Positions 1 through 12,534 of a DNA stretch of 64,000 nt are shown here, piece by piece. How positions within the stretch are numbered: position 1 is the first letter of the stretch; each line of letters starts with the position of its first letter. Origin of the DNA: Strigamia acuminata. Taxonomy: Eukaryota > Arthropoda > Chilopoda > Geophilomorpha > Linotaeniidae. The stretch is from contig OX442314.1 of the NCBI GenBank assembly GCA_949358305.1, forward strand, positions 25,413,060 to 25,477,059. The letters are read 5' to 3'. The notes beneath the pieces are model-generated. The model was not told the DNA's origin, did not search any database, and saw nothing but the letters and a program-made list of their open reading frames with translations. Both the position numbers and the translations under genes were made by a program.

Positions 1-240
1 TTTTTCAATCGAAAATTTATTTTTTCAATCGAAAATTTATTTTTTTAATCAAAAATTTATTTTTTGGACCGATAATTCACTTTTTTTGGACTGAAAATTC
101 ATTTTTTGGACTGAAAATTCATTTTTTGGACCAAAAATTCATTTTTTGAACCAAAAATTCATTTTTTGAACCAAAAGTTCATTTTTTGAACCAAAAATTC
201 ATTTTTTTTAGACCTAAATTCATATTTACGCCCAAAAATT
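1..240. repeat. 20-bp tandem array (degenerate)
   Basis: About twelve copies of a 20-bp unit of the form AATTCATTTTTTGAACCAAA run from the window edge and decay by about position 420 into related TTTATATTTACGCCC motifs. Spacing is exactly 20 bp between 121 and 180. The array may continue left of the window. The reverse complement resembles the 20-bp array at 12195-12296, so the two may be one family in opposite orientations. Confidence 0.85.
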
Positions 241-430
241 TATTTTTTTAGACCTAAATTCATATTTACGCCCAAAAATTTATATTAACGCCCAAAAAAT
301 TTATATTTACGCCCGAATAATTCATTCTAAACCCGAAAAAATTTATTCTGAAACCAAAAAAATTCATTTTTAGGCCAAAACACTCATTTTCTTTTACTAA
401 AAACATTCCATTTTGGTAAAAAACATTCCA

Positions 431-2009
431 TACTAAGTGATTTATTCGAATTAATGCAAATATTTCCAGTCATTTAAGCAAATACTCTGTAATTTCAGCA
501 TTCTAATTCTCTTCGCAATAAATAAAACTCCTGTAATTTCTATGGCAGTGCTTCTTTACTCGTCCCAATCTTTTGTTCTAGGCAACATCCTTGTAACAAC
601 ACAAGGTCGTAATGCATGAATGCATTTGAAACAAGTGCAGAAACACTTTACCACCAAGTCATGCAATCTGAGAAATCACACAGCAAGTGCCGCATTTACT
701 ATTTAAAAAAAGAAAAGAAAAAAAAAGAAAAGAAAAAAAAATAAAAGAAAAAAACCCCAGCTCAACCATGCATTCAAAATGGCGTCTGAGCAACTAAGAA
801 AATGATCACAGACCCCTCGAAGTAATCAGTTCGAGCAATGGGCATGAAAAGATGACCAGGTAGCCACGCGTTCGCGCGTGCCCAACCCACTTGCACAAAA
901 ATTCACGAAGAAAAAAAAAAAAACCAAAAAAAAAACCAAAAAAAAAAAATAGTTGTCAGTGTCTAAAATTGCCTGTAATTTTCTTCATTATACATCACAC
1001 CTTTTTTCCCATCAACACAAATAAAAATTTCCTTCTCGCCTTTCGAGATTTCAACATTTTTATCAAGACATTTGATCGAAAGGTCGAACAAAACAAATTC
1101 ATAATTCCAAAAGAAAAAAAAAAGAAAAAATAATAATAATAAAATGTCTATAGGGTGGAGTTGTGCATGTGTACCCCAATCAAGGAATTAATGCAAGAAG
1201 GAAGAGACTTTTCCTTATTCAGGTGTCATGAGAACAGTGAGCCAGATCAAAGATTAGAGCTTCAACTCATCTTAAACATCAACATAATGGGCTTGAAATA
1301 ATAGTCGCAAAGGGTTATTTTCATTTCACATGCACGATGAGAAAAGCACAGCAGTGATTACTGATGAGCAGAGCAATTTGTCCACTCTCATTACTTATGA
1401 CCAACCACACACACACACACACCGTGTGGGTAGAAACAGCTCGTACATTACATCATCCGTGGCAGCAGGCAGATGGCTCGGCCGAATGCTTCGCGAGCAT
1501 AATAATACGGTCAAGTGGACATTTTCCGCTGTGGTTTGACATGCTTATTAGAATTGCATTTGCATTTCTCAAATGAATTTGTGTGGCCGATCATTTAGAG
1601 TTAATTATATTAATCATGGCTACGTGGAACAAATTGTCAAATGGCTACTGCGCTCAGATTTAACTTATGGATTTTATCACAGCTGGAAAGAGTTTAATTA
1701 GACATCAAATTAAATTGTGGAAAAACGGGGAGTTTGTAGAACTTTTGGCTCGCACACGTAGAATGGCTAGCGTATATGTTCATTAGAGATTTCGTATTTT
1801 TTTTTTTTTTTTTTTTAGCGAATATCAAGGAAAGAAGTTTTGAACAGTTTGGGCCCTGCACCAGCTAAGAATTCATCGATTTTATATTGACGTTAAAAAC
1901 AATAGACAAAAAATGATATTATTGAGTTAGACAAAGACGTATGTAAGTTTTTTAAAATGAAATTTTGATTTATTTTATGAATTTGATCAGATTTTTAATA
2001 AAATTAAAT
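431..2009. other. non-coding stretch, no gene seen
   Basis: AT-rich DNA with no supported gene. It contains purine-rich A tracts (about 706-755, 905-950 and 1108-1130), a CA dinucleotide run at 1406-1422 and a poly-T run at about 1797-1816. The short open frames here are low-complexity lysine-rich or chance frames. Confidence 0.7.
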
Positions 2010-2500
2010 GAAATTTGATCAGATTTTGGTGAAATTTGATCAGATTTTGGTAAAATTTGATCAGATTTTGGTGAAATTTGATCAGATTTTGGTGAAATTT
2101 GATCAGATTTTGGTGAAATTTGATCAGATTTTGGTGAAATTTGATCAGATTTTGGTGAAATTTGATCAGATTTTGGTGAAATTTGATCAGATTTTGGTGA
2201 AATTTGATCAGATTTTGGGGAAATTTGATCAGATTTTGGTGAAGTTTGATCAGATTTTGGTGAAATTTGATCAGATTTTGGTAAAATTTGATAAAATTTG
2301 ATCAGATTTTGGTGAAATTTGATCAGATTTTGGTGAAATTTGATCAGATTTTGGTGAAATTTGATCAGATTTTGGTGAAATTTGATCAGATTTTGGGGAA
2401 ATTTGATCAGATTTTGGTGAAGTTTGATCAGATTTTGGTGAAATTTGATCAGATTTTGGTAAAATTTGATAAAATTTGATCAGATTTTGGTGAAATTTGA
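2010..2500. repeat. 21-bp satellite array with 178-bp higher-order repeat
   Basis: More than twenty near-perfect copies of a 21-bp unit containing GAAATTTGATCAG followed by ATTTTGGT. Because 21 is divisible by three, the array reads open as a repeating KFDQILV heptapeptide, which is a translation artefact. Variant units recur 178 bp apart: TTTTGGGG at 2213 and 2391, and the short AAAATTTGAT unit at 2281 and 2459. This shows a block of eight units plus one 10-bp half unit that was duplicated as a whole. Each unit carries the palindrome TGATCA. Confidence 0.95.
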
Positions 2501-2594
2501 TGAAATTTAATCAGATTTTGGTTAAATTCAATAAAATGTTTTCAGATTTTGATGAAATTTAATGAAATTTGATCAGATTTTGATGAAATTTAAT

Positions 2595-2852
2595 GAAATT
2601 TGATCAGATTTTTGTAAAATTCAATGAAATTTGATCAGATTTTTGTAAAATTCAATGAAATTTGATCAGATTTTTGTAAAATTCAATGAAATTTGATCAG
2701 ATTTTTGTAAAATTCAATGAAATTTGATCAGATTTTTGTAAAATTCAATGAAATTTGATCAGATTTTTGTAAAATTCAATGAAATTTGATCAGATTTTTG
2801 TAAAATTCAATGAAATTTGATCAGATTTTTGTAAAAATCAATGAAATTTGAT
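2595..2852. repeat. 31-bp satellite array derived from the 21-bp unit
   Basis: Eight consecutive 31-bp units start with GAAATTTGATCAG at 2595, 2626, 2657, 2688, 2719, 2750, 2781 and 2812, with a ninth partial unit at 2843. The first 21 bp match the neighbouring 21-bp unit with one change, and the added 10 bp read AAAATTCAAT. Transitional units with inserted 10-bp GAAATTTAAT blocks lie between the two arrays at about 2500-2595. Confidence 0.95.
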
Positions 2853-5800
2853 CAAACTTGACTAAAACTCCCAAATTGTATCACATCTGTACAAAGCCAC
2901 ACTTATAAAGTATTACCAATTATTCAACAAACTTCAACTTTCCTTACGACAACAACACACGTCGGGCCCCGGGCCCCTTCAAACCGCTTCCTCCGCCCTC
3001 TCCTCGGCCCTATGCAAACTAGTCACGATTTTAAAACTTAAAAATTTCCACCATGCAGCCAATAAACATCCTGCTTGCAACGCCACAACCGTATTCTATT
3101 GGTCACTACTTGTGATTTCATTAATACACACCCGTACTATTTAAAAAAAAAAATGTAACTTCCGCCATTTTTGTCCAACCAAAGTGCCTATCCTTTATTG
3201 ATTTTTATCCCCAAACCCCCATCCCTTTTCCATCAGGCTTGTATCCAACAGTTTTGCTGTATGAAAAATGAATCTTTTCAATTTCCACGCTCTTCATTGT
3301 CTGCTTTTATCATGAAAAACGACTCCCTTAAGCCATGAAGGGGCCGGGACTTTCACCTTTTACTAGGTGTGGGGGAAGAAGTTTTCATTTTCAACAAACC
3401 TCCCTTCTATATCTGCCCCACCCGACCCTTCCCTTCCCCATCACATCCCTCCTTTTCCCAACACCTCACAAAAGAATGGCTGTTATTATTAGAAAATCCG
3501 TCAAGGTAGCTTCCACCTTCTGGGATAGGCCCACGTGCCAATGGCCGATACCCCTTTGAAGCCAACGCTTGTTTATGACCACATCCCCACTGCGAGTCAA
3601 TGTCCTTCGTCGGCAGGGGTGCTGATGGACGATTAGGAAGTGCAAGCGTGGTGGACTTCCTCCCCAAAGAGGGGGAGGCTTATTATTATCGTGTGCTGCT
3701 CGTTGCTACCGAAGTCATTGGCCTTTTCAAGACTATTTGGAGGTGGGTTCGTGTTCCTTGCATAGAACACTCGCTCAACACTAGCTCGGCCAATGTAAAA
3801 CGACCACTTTTGATGGACGACATCATCCGAGGACTGGTTGTCGCCAGAGAAAGAGAAAGTGCTAAATGGATGACTATTCTTGCAAGGTGCGGACACCCCA
3901 AATGAAAAAAGTTCTGCAGAATTTGACATGCTATGCAGAAAAGTATTCTGTCAAACACGAATTATATACAATATATTGTAAAATGTATTTTTGAACCATT
4001 TGGGCGAAGGACTGGTTGCGTCGCTGATAAAATGGACGACTGGTTGCGAGATGCGGAGTGTGGGTTGTGTTGTATCTTTTGCCCCCATCTCACCTGTTGG
4101 CAACGAAGGGGTTGAATTAAGATCTCATTATGCTCCGATAGATTCACGGACCAGGACCACACAGGTGTAGCTGCCCTCTAGACATTATAAAGTGCATTTC
4201 TTCTGGAGTTGTTGTTTGGAATTACTGATTGACTCGCGTCAAGATCTCAATACAAGAAAAAAAGGCTGAAATTGGGAGTGCGGGATGATCTGTAGTGGTG
4301 TCACGAGCGCGGCGCTGATTATCGATGATTTAGAAAGTCGATCAGAAAAAATTATTGTGGCTTCGGAATGGAATAAATCCGGATAAGAAATGTGTCTTTT
4401 TTGTCGGGGTATTTAATTACAGTAAATAGATGGTATCCTACATCAGGTTTTTGCGGACAAAAAAACAAATTTATTCGTCAGAAGGAATAAGTTGAAAAGA
4501 ACCACAAATTAACACGTTCATTTAAATTCATGAATTCTTTAAATGTCGGTGCGCGAGTTTTTTGATGTCGTCGTAATAATAATAATATTTAAAACATCGC
4601 TTTTTTAAAATAATAATAATAAAAAAACCAACCTATGCTGTCCAGATGGTCAACCGAGTTGAGTGGACGCTTCAGAGGTTAGATGAAGGCAGGCGATAAG
4701 CAGATGCTTTCTAAGATGCTTGTACGAGATAAAAATTCTTGTCGCCACAATTATACGTTATTAGCGTATTAGAAGTGCAACTTGGGAATAACAAGTTCCA
4801 CGTACAGAAATATTTTTCAATAAAAAAGATTAGATAATTACACGGTGCAAAAAAAAGTGTAATCAGGTGTAAAGCTGTCCAAGATGCACACCTCATGTTA
4901 TATGGGTGTAAATCTTTTATGACCACCTGAGCCACGTGTAAAACAACAAGTTTAGGTGCAAGCTTGCACCTTGTTGCACCCAAACGCAGAAAACTATAAC
5001 AGGCACAAACAGCAGTCACAAATGTGCATGAATAAAATCTATAAATCCAAAAAGCACAGATTTTTTTTTACCATTTATTGTTTACATTAAAAGTTAACGT
5101 TATGTTAACGTAAATGTGTCCCTGCTTGTGTGATGTATACCCCGACCGAGCGATGCGGGTGTATCACGGGTATATCACTCAATTCAAATTATAAGAGTTT
5201 CTTCAAATAACGTTAACATTAATTTAATAATAGAAAAATGACAATATTTACAATAAATAAAAGGTAAAATAAACACTCAACACAGAGCCTAATGACCATT
5301 CTATAATTACTGTTCAGTTGTTGGTTCTTGGAACAGATGCATAGACTCATGCATCACACTAGCCCCCTTTCGCGTTATTACAAAAAAACTGATTATTCTA
5401 TACTTATGGCACGCACCGTAAATGCAGAAGTAAAGTAATTCAATTTTGCAAATAGTTTTGTATACTTAATGGCAAACTATCGAGATAAGATATTGTTCTA
5501 CTCATCACTGCACCGCAGCGAATCATTAATCTTGGTGAACAGTCCTTATGGCAACCGCATTCATAGCAGCGGAACTGAGCAATTACAGGTGTGTATACTA
5601 CACCACTTAGTTTAGAGCTCGTTAAAAAATGCAATTTAATTTTTATAGAATCTATTTCATGAAATTTTTATACCAATAAAACTGCATTTAATTTTCAATT
5701 CAATAAACCCCACAATAAAATATGTAATCATAAAACAAGCTATAATTAAATCCCTTTAAAAAATTTTTAATTTTTTCTTTTAAAAATTCAATTAAGATAA

Positions 5801-6744
5801 TGAAATCATTGCTACTAATTCACTTTTTACATATCTCCCACTATTATCATCCTGAAACTAATTAGAAAACAAAGTGCAGCACAAATCTTTTATCTCCATC
5901 AATAATAAACCAAAAAAAAAAAAATAATAAAAATTAATTTAAAAAAAAAAAATCCTTTTAAACCTGGAACTAAGCACAGGGCTGACCACAAGCCAATGGC
6001 GTCACGGTATTATATCGTGATCAGGTCGTGCTGCCTCCAGCACTCATGCAAGATGATACACCAGCTGGAATCCCATACCTAAAGAAAGGCAACAAACAAC
6101 ATGACTGCACACCGACTGCACTATTTAATTATACATGTCAGATGACATATAAAATCTTAATTTATACTTTAAACGAATTAATTCAAATGTGCCACTATTA
6201 AAAAAAAACCGTGCAGTTTTAAATTGTTGCAGAATAAAAACGTTTGTAACATTTATTCCAAACAGTCAATTAAAAATAAATGTGCAAAGACTGTCTGGAA
6301 CTTTGTCCAGTTCTCCATTGTCGAAGTTCCAGGAACTCTTAAACTTCCTGCTAAAGTTCAAGCAAATAATGAATGCATTCAATCTGCGCCTCCAAAAGCG
6401 AATTCTTTATGATATGACACATGTTGGGTCGCTTTTCTCATTTCAATTAACTACTTTTTAAAATTCTAAAAGAATTTAAACTAACCCGTGCTAAAAAAAA
6501 AGCTGAAGAGTTTTGAAATCAATGTACGATCATTTTTTGACAATTTAATCATTTGAATATCACAATACCCATACGGTTCAAAAATATATTTTACAACATA
6601 TTGCTTTTCACTTGATGTATTCTGATACGTACAGCATTTCATGGAATTAAATATATTATTTGATATTTGTACACTGAATAATGCACTTCATAATGCACTT
6701 GCAATTGAAAAAATTCATTTTAACTTAAGATGACGAAGATAAGT
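2853..6744. other. non-coding stretch, no gene seen
   Basis: No supported gene. A moderately GC-richer patch at about 3320-4170 contains several overlapping short frames on both strands with no recognisable domain, so I treat them as chance. ATACAATATATTGTA followed by TTTTTGAACCAT at 3965-4005 recurs in related form near 25440 and 27330 and looks like the end of a dispersed repeat. The rest is AT-rich with A tracts near 5910-5955. Confidence 0.6.
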
Positions 6745-7225
6745 TGGATAGTACTAATTTGATGGTGCTCTACAACTTTGTAATCGGAAATTTTGCTCTA
6801 TCTCGACCAGTTAACGGGTTAGCAAATAAATAGTGCATTGTTGCATGTCTGGCATAAAATTGGATTACACCCCTATTGGATCTCTACTTTGCTTTAAGCT
6901 GGTCTGCTTGGTTTTTTGAAAAAGCAGATACTTATTCTGGAAATTGACTGTAACGTCTTAAACGAAACACCCTGTACAAGTACGTATATATACAGGGTGG
7001 TTCAGAAAGTCTGGTTCACAGTAAATAATTCCCAAACTATTCTAGATGTTGATTCAGTAAAATGATTGTAAGGGTAGTATGTCGGGGGAAATCCAATTAT
7101 GACATCCAATTTGACCTTTGAGGTCATCTTCAAGGTCATCCATATTATAACTCGAGAACCGTGACAGATAGAGAGAAAAAGTGAAGTAGAAAGTTGTAGA
7201 GCATTATCCAATTAGTCTAGAACTG
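6745..7225. mobile_element. head-to-head pair of mariner-like element ends
   Basis: Two related sequences of about 225 bp face each other. The left one ends at 6976 with GAAACACCCTGTA, and the right one begins at 7002 with CAGGGTGGTTCAG. Both arms also share GCTCTACAACTT: directly at 6768 and as its reverse complement at about 7193-7204. CAGGGTG-type ends with TA flanks are typical of Tc1/mariner MITEs, especially in arthropods. No transposase frame is present. The spacer of about 25 bp is CAAGTACGTATATA-like. Confidence 0.65.
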
Positions 7226-10200
7226 TTCTTAAAAAAATTATTTCTTACTGAAAAGTTTTGAGAAAAAAGGTCTGAAACATTACATATACGAACATGTATT
7301 ATAAATACATTTTAAACATGTATGGTAAATACATTACTTTTTTGTGTGGAATGACCAAAACAGAATAAATTTTCTTCTAAGGGGCAACTACTGATTGCTT
7401 CCGTTTTTCAAATTATTTTTAATTACTAAAGCGCTCCGCTCATCACTGGATTAATTTATAATTTATCTCGATTCTTTCTTCCCCTTCCTCTTATTAAAAC
7501 TCAAATCTTGTAGAAAATTTGTACCCAATTTGCTTTTTTATATAAACTCGGGTCTAATAGATTAAAGAAAACATCGAACACAGATTTTTATCATCAATTT
7601 TATTTCAAATTTGTAATGAAAAACTACTACCCCTGTGCAATGAGTTTCTTGGGCGGCTTCAGACATTTTTCTTAAAAAAAAAAATTCCAGTGGCTCTCTT
7701 CACTCAATTATGGCCGAGCAATAATCATGAGTTTAATTACCCGACATGCCTGCACAAATAACATGCACTGTTCCTTCCACTTGTGCCAAATTAAAACTTT
7801 CGCTGTAGGTAGATTAAAAAACAACAAGTAAAAGACAAAAAAAAAATTCAATAACTCGTCAGTGCCACTGCAAACTAATAATCCGGCTTCCAGACAATTT
7901 GGAAAGAAGATGACAACGTTTACCGGTAAACAGCCCTAATGGTCGTACTGGAATGTCCATAACATGCATTTTGGTGCTTTTTTTTCTTTTTACAAATACC
8001 ACCCCTGTCATTTCGCGCAATGTAAAAAATTACTAACTAAATGTCAACAAGATCCAAATGATGAATTATATTTAATATTGCAATACCCATTGCACGTGCT
8101 TAGCATTAATGGCTATTTTTTTCTAAATGTTGTTTTTGTTTTAAATAATAAAATGAAAGACGTAACCAAACGAAATAAAAAGTCAATTACAACGAAAATA
8201 AAAATTGTAAAAATTATAATCCTAAAAAAAAAAAAAAAAAAAAATTAATTAATCCCGAGTTAAAAACACGAGAAAAACAGAGCTACGCGCATGCGCAAAC
8301 TCAATAAATTTGTTTTTAAATAAAAACAACACAAAAAAAATTGGGCATTAACCGATTCTTCAGCAGGAATTAAACATAACAAGAAGAAGAGGAAAAATAA
8401 ATCATTTTTCAACATCTGCACCAGCTGCAATTAATTCCGCACAATTTTTTGATATTAAACGCCGCGACCAAGCAGTCGTGGACCTTTAAAAGTAAGCAAA
8501 CAATTATTATTTGCATCATTTTATATATTTACCAGCACTTCAAACTGATTAAGCAGCTGCTAAATGCATTTACACGCTTCTAATTGCACATTAACTCCGA
8601 AATTCCAAAAAAAAAACAGGTTTAATAATCCGAGCAAACATTAAAAAAACTCGAGAAAAATTCGCCAATTGTGTCACCATCGCATTCACGCAGTGAGAAA
8701 TGATTAAACGAACGTGAAAAACGCTCACTTGACATTTCCTCAACCTTCTTTACAGGCCCAAATTTGCATGCATATAAATTGCACTTGACTCATCTCCAAT
8801 TATGAAAAGTCACAGACCCCGACTCGCTTTTCCGCAGGTATTTGAGCAATAAGTTGCAGAAAAAGGTGCACATGAGAAACCATATACTTGATAAACTTGG
8901 ACCTCTTTGATCTTCGTGTCTACTTGTATTGTGCACATACTTGAGAAATGACGATCACGTCCCAGTGTCTCAAAGGTCAGTCTGCTTCTGGGCATATTCC
9001 AGTGCAATGATACAAGTCGACCAAAGTCATATCCCAGCGGCCCTTTTTCCGACCGCATTTATGGCTTGTAGATTCGACTTGAGTGTTGCAATAATTTTTT
9101 TTCCATCGGCTGTTAACCAACTTAAAGGGTACATTTTCATGTACCTTAGGAAGCACTCTCGTCAGAACGTGACGTGAAATGAAAAGAATCGAAATTAAAA
9201 CAAACTTGATTACGAAGAAAAGGAAAAAAAAAAATTAAAAGCTCACTTTAGACTCAAAAACCTTTTAATAATTTAACAACTTTTTTTTTTTTATTTTTAA
9301 TTTTCTAATCATGTTGTTGTGATGTGGAACTCTTCTTTGCGCATCTTTTACTCATTATACAATAAATTGGTCATTTTGCCAAAGTGCTACACATAAAACT
9401 ATTAATTCCTTTTTTGAAAGGTGGGGGAGCAATGAAGAATGCCTCAGTTCACTCCCATGCCCTGAGTTGAATCTTTAATAAGTTGAAGGTGTGCCTTTTC
9501 ACACCTTTCTCAGTGTATACATCTTCCCTTTTTTTCATTAATGATGTACTACCATTTTTTTTTTTTACTTTTCTTTTGAGAAATATATATATATATATTT
9601 TTATTTTTCCAAACTTCAACATTTACGAAAGAAATATTTTTTTTATTTTTTATTTTTCCATTATTTTTCCACACGCAATTCTTTTCAAATCAAATAACAC
9701 AGAAATGATAATAACGGAGGTAATGACAATTACAAATTCTGAAGCCAACAAACAAATTGTTTCCATTACAAAACAAGTCGGGCCATTCATTCCATTGTGG
9801 GAAATGTCAGTTATCATGAGTTTGGGTTCAGAAAGGTGCAAATTTTTCATCGTCAAATCCACAGAAGCGAAATGTTGTCAAGGTTACAACACAACTCAAA
9901 TGATAATTACAGTGTGTGTGACTTTACAAAATAAAAAAAATTAAAATTAAACAATATTAAAAATCGGTATCTCTACACCGGTGTATTGCGGTACTTAACC
10001 TATATCAATCATACATATATAATAACACACTTGCTGATGATTCTTGCACATGAAATTAACGCCGAGTCTGCCGAGTTGGCATTAAAAAACTATCAAATTA
10101 CCTGATAATTACATGCTTCCCGAACAATGCGATTTAACACCTCTTAAACTTACCATCAACAGTCAATGACCCACATGATTGCACAGCGGCCATTTTGTTT

Positions 10201-10464
10201 GCACATCTCAATACCAATATAATAAAAACTAAGCCGATAACCACAAATTACTTTTGCTTGTTGTTGTTTATTTACTTTATTTTAGCATTACTAGGCCTAA
10301 TATTCAAAATCCAAAATTAAAAATGGCTGCCACCCTAATTACATCGGGTCGAACTTCCAATTGTTATAATGCTTGCAGGTAAAGCATCCACCACCAAAAA
10401 ACGTGCTTAAAAGTTCAATTATATTGAAAGAAGTGGGCCAACGGGAAACGACTCATAACAATTA
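7226..10464. other. non-coding stretch, no gene seen
   Basis: AT-rich non-coding DNA with A tracts (for example 8225-8244), a TA microsatellite at about 9583-9598 and no recognisable gene. The longest open frame (9483-9944, +) is phenylalanine- and isoleucine-rich, crosses the TA microsatellite and shows no domain. Confidence 0.6.
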
Positions 10465-11030
10465 CCATGTTTACATGGTTACAGTTTTCCAGATAAGTGA
10501 ATATTCGGATTTTATTTATCTGGATAACCGTTTGCGTTTACATGATGTTAGTTTTCTGGTAAACATGACGTCATACGAGAATTACCCATACTGCCCTTTG
10601 ATTATCTGGAACAACAAAATGGCTGTTGATCCATTTCAGCCAAACAAATGAAATGGTGGTTAGGAAAGAGGTTTTTGCTCGAATCTTTGCAATGGTGCCT
10701 AATATGCAAATTCTGATCCCAAAAATGGTGGTTTTAGCTGATTTCACATTGATTTCGGTACCAAATGTCGTTGGTATGTAGGCCTAACGTATTTTTACTC
10801 CAACGATTCGACGATATCTCGATCCAAGTTTTTGAATTTTCGCATGCACGGGTGTTTACATGCAGTTTTTAATGCGCAAAACACCCAAAATCTAGCTCGT
10901 ACAACTGAAATTTAGTTTTCCAGATAAGTCTGTCTTTTCTAGAAAACTGATTTGTTTACATGATCAGTTTTCCAGAAAAGTAAAATTTGCATTTTCACTT
11001 ATCCAGATAACTGGGTACATGTAAACATGG
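10465..11030. mobile_element. 566-bp MITE with TA target site
   Basis: Terminal inverted repeats start CCATGTTTACATG on the left and, read inward, CCATGTTTACATGTA on the right. Both are flanked by TA (10463-10464 and 11031-11032). Inside each end the motif CCAGATAAGTGAA continues the similarity to roughly 40 bp. GTTTACATG and CCAGATAA motifs recur subterminally (10532, 10853, 10921, 10952, 11001). There is no coding capacity, so this is a non-autonomous DNA transposon, probably of a TA-targeting superfamily. Confidence 0.85.
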
Positions 11031-12194
11031 TAAATGACTAAAACTATTTCAGCACTCACCAACAATGCAGAACCATCCTCTGCTACCAATGTTTTCGTCT
11101 TCTTTTTCTTTTATAAAAACACCAAAAACCATACAAATAGAAACTTTAAAGGCACCCATAATTCGACACCTTTAAAAACACCATTCATCACCCTCATTTT
11201 CAAAAATTAATTTTTATTGCTCAAGTTCTACAACCCATCCCCTCGTGCATGCCCCAGACTACCCATCAACAGAGCTACCTTAGGATATGGGACAAAAAGT
11301 TACCAGATAAAAAATGAAAAAGCCTGAAATGCCCCTAGACTGAACCGTAATAGTCGAAGCAAAGTGAAAATGAGAAAAAACGAGGCCTCTTTCAAGTTAA
11401 TCACCCGATGCGCGCCTCCATCTCACCCTGTGACCTCGATTGAATTGTACGATCCAAATTACGGCTTTATTCGACCAAATCATAGGCTAATAAAAATGTA
11501 AACCAGTAGCTGTCACCAACTACTCACCTCGTGTTTTATAGACTTTAGGGGCAAGATTATTACGACCCATAAACGGAGGGATGGCAAATAACATGACCGG
11601 AAGTATTTTTGTCGAGAAAATTATACGCGACCCGGTTCGTAGTAAAAGTTTGGGGGACGAAAAGGAGAACAATTCATGTTATTTCACTCTTGAGGAGATT
11701 TTGAAAGCGAAAAAGATGATTTCAGAGGTGTATGTGCTTATCAAAGTGTCTTGTGGGATGTCTGTCATTAGAGCGATTTGAGAAGTGGAGTTTTGCTCGG
11801 TCTAAAAAATGGAATAAAAGTGTGTATTTTTCACATCAAATAGTGGAAAAGCTTTTCAGCACTGTGTCAGACACCAATCAATTTGTAAAAGTGTGAAAAT
11901 AACTAGTTATGAGAAGCTTAATGTACCTAGTATTACATCTTTCAACAAGAAAAGAAAGAGAAGAAGATAAAAATAGGTTGCATTCAATTTTTCCCCTAGT
12001 TTCACCTGGTAATACACTTAGATGCCAAAAAAACCGCTACAATTGTTTTTTTTTTGTTTTTAATACAAAATTTCTAATAAAATAAAAAATAAAAAAAGAT
12101 TCAGTAAAAGTTCTGACCAGAAACATACTTAAACAGAAGCCATGTTGCAAAATTTTACTATTATATGCGACTTTTAGTTGTAATATGCATTTAC
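11031..12194. other. non-coding stretch, no gene seen
   Basis: No gene found. The short frame at 11581-11781 (+, 66 aa) has no recognisable motif and no visible splice partners, so I do not call it a gene. Confidence 0.55.
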
Positions 12195-12296
12195 CGGTAA
12201 TTCAAAAATGGAATTTTTAGTTCAAAATGAAGGTTTTTGTTCAAAAACGCAGTTTTTAGTTCAAATATGCAGTTTTTAGTTCAAAAATAAACTTTT
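12195..12296. repeat. 20-bp short tandem array
   Basis: TTCAAA occurs at 12201, 12221, 12240, 12260 and 12280, with linkers like ATGCAGTTTTTAG. That gives about five units of 20 bp. The unit resembles the reverse complement of the array at the left edge of the window. Confidence 0.8.
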
Positions 12297-12534
12297 AAAA
12301 AGAGCATTTTAGAATTTCTGTAAGGCTACCGGTAGCAAAACGATTTGTAAGTTGATAAATGAACGGTGAAACGCAAGTTGAACAGTTGAACAAGAAACAA
12401 GTGTTTACTCTATGAAGTACAGGAGTCAAACTGTATTCAATAATTTGCAACAATACATAAGCATGCGCAACACACACGTTTTCAAATCACGTTTTATAAA
12501 CACAACAACTTAAAACTGACAATTTCTTATATTA

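Noticed and set aside
2008-2479. Long open frames with repeating KFDQILV peptides
   Set aside because: The unit is 21 bp, so any stop-free frame stays open. The peptide is a translated satellite with no flanking coding sequence.
2010-2500. CRISPR-like regular repeats
   Set aside because: Units are contiguous with no unique spacers, in an animal genome with no cas genes. The same holds for all other arrays here.
4841-5015. Possible MITE with GGTGCAAAAAAAAGTGT and GTTGCACCC ends
   Set aside because: GTGTAA and GGTGCA words recur, but no matching pair of inverted ends or target duplication could be found.
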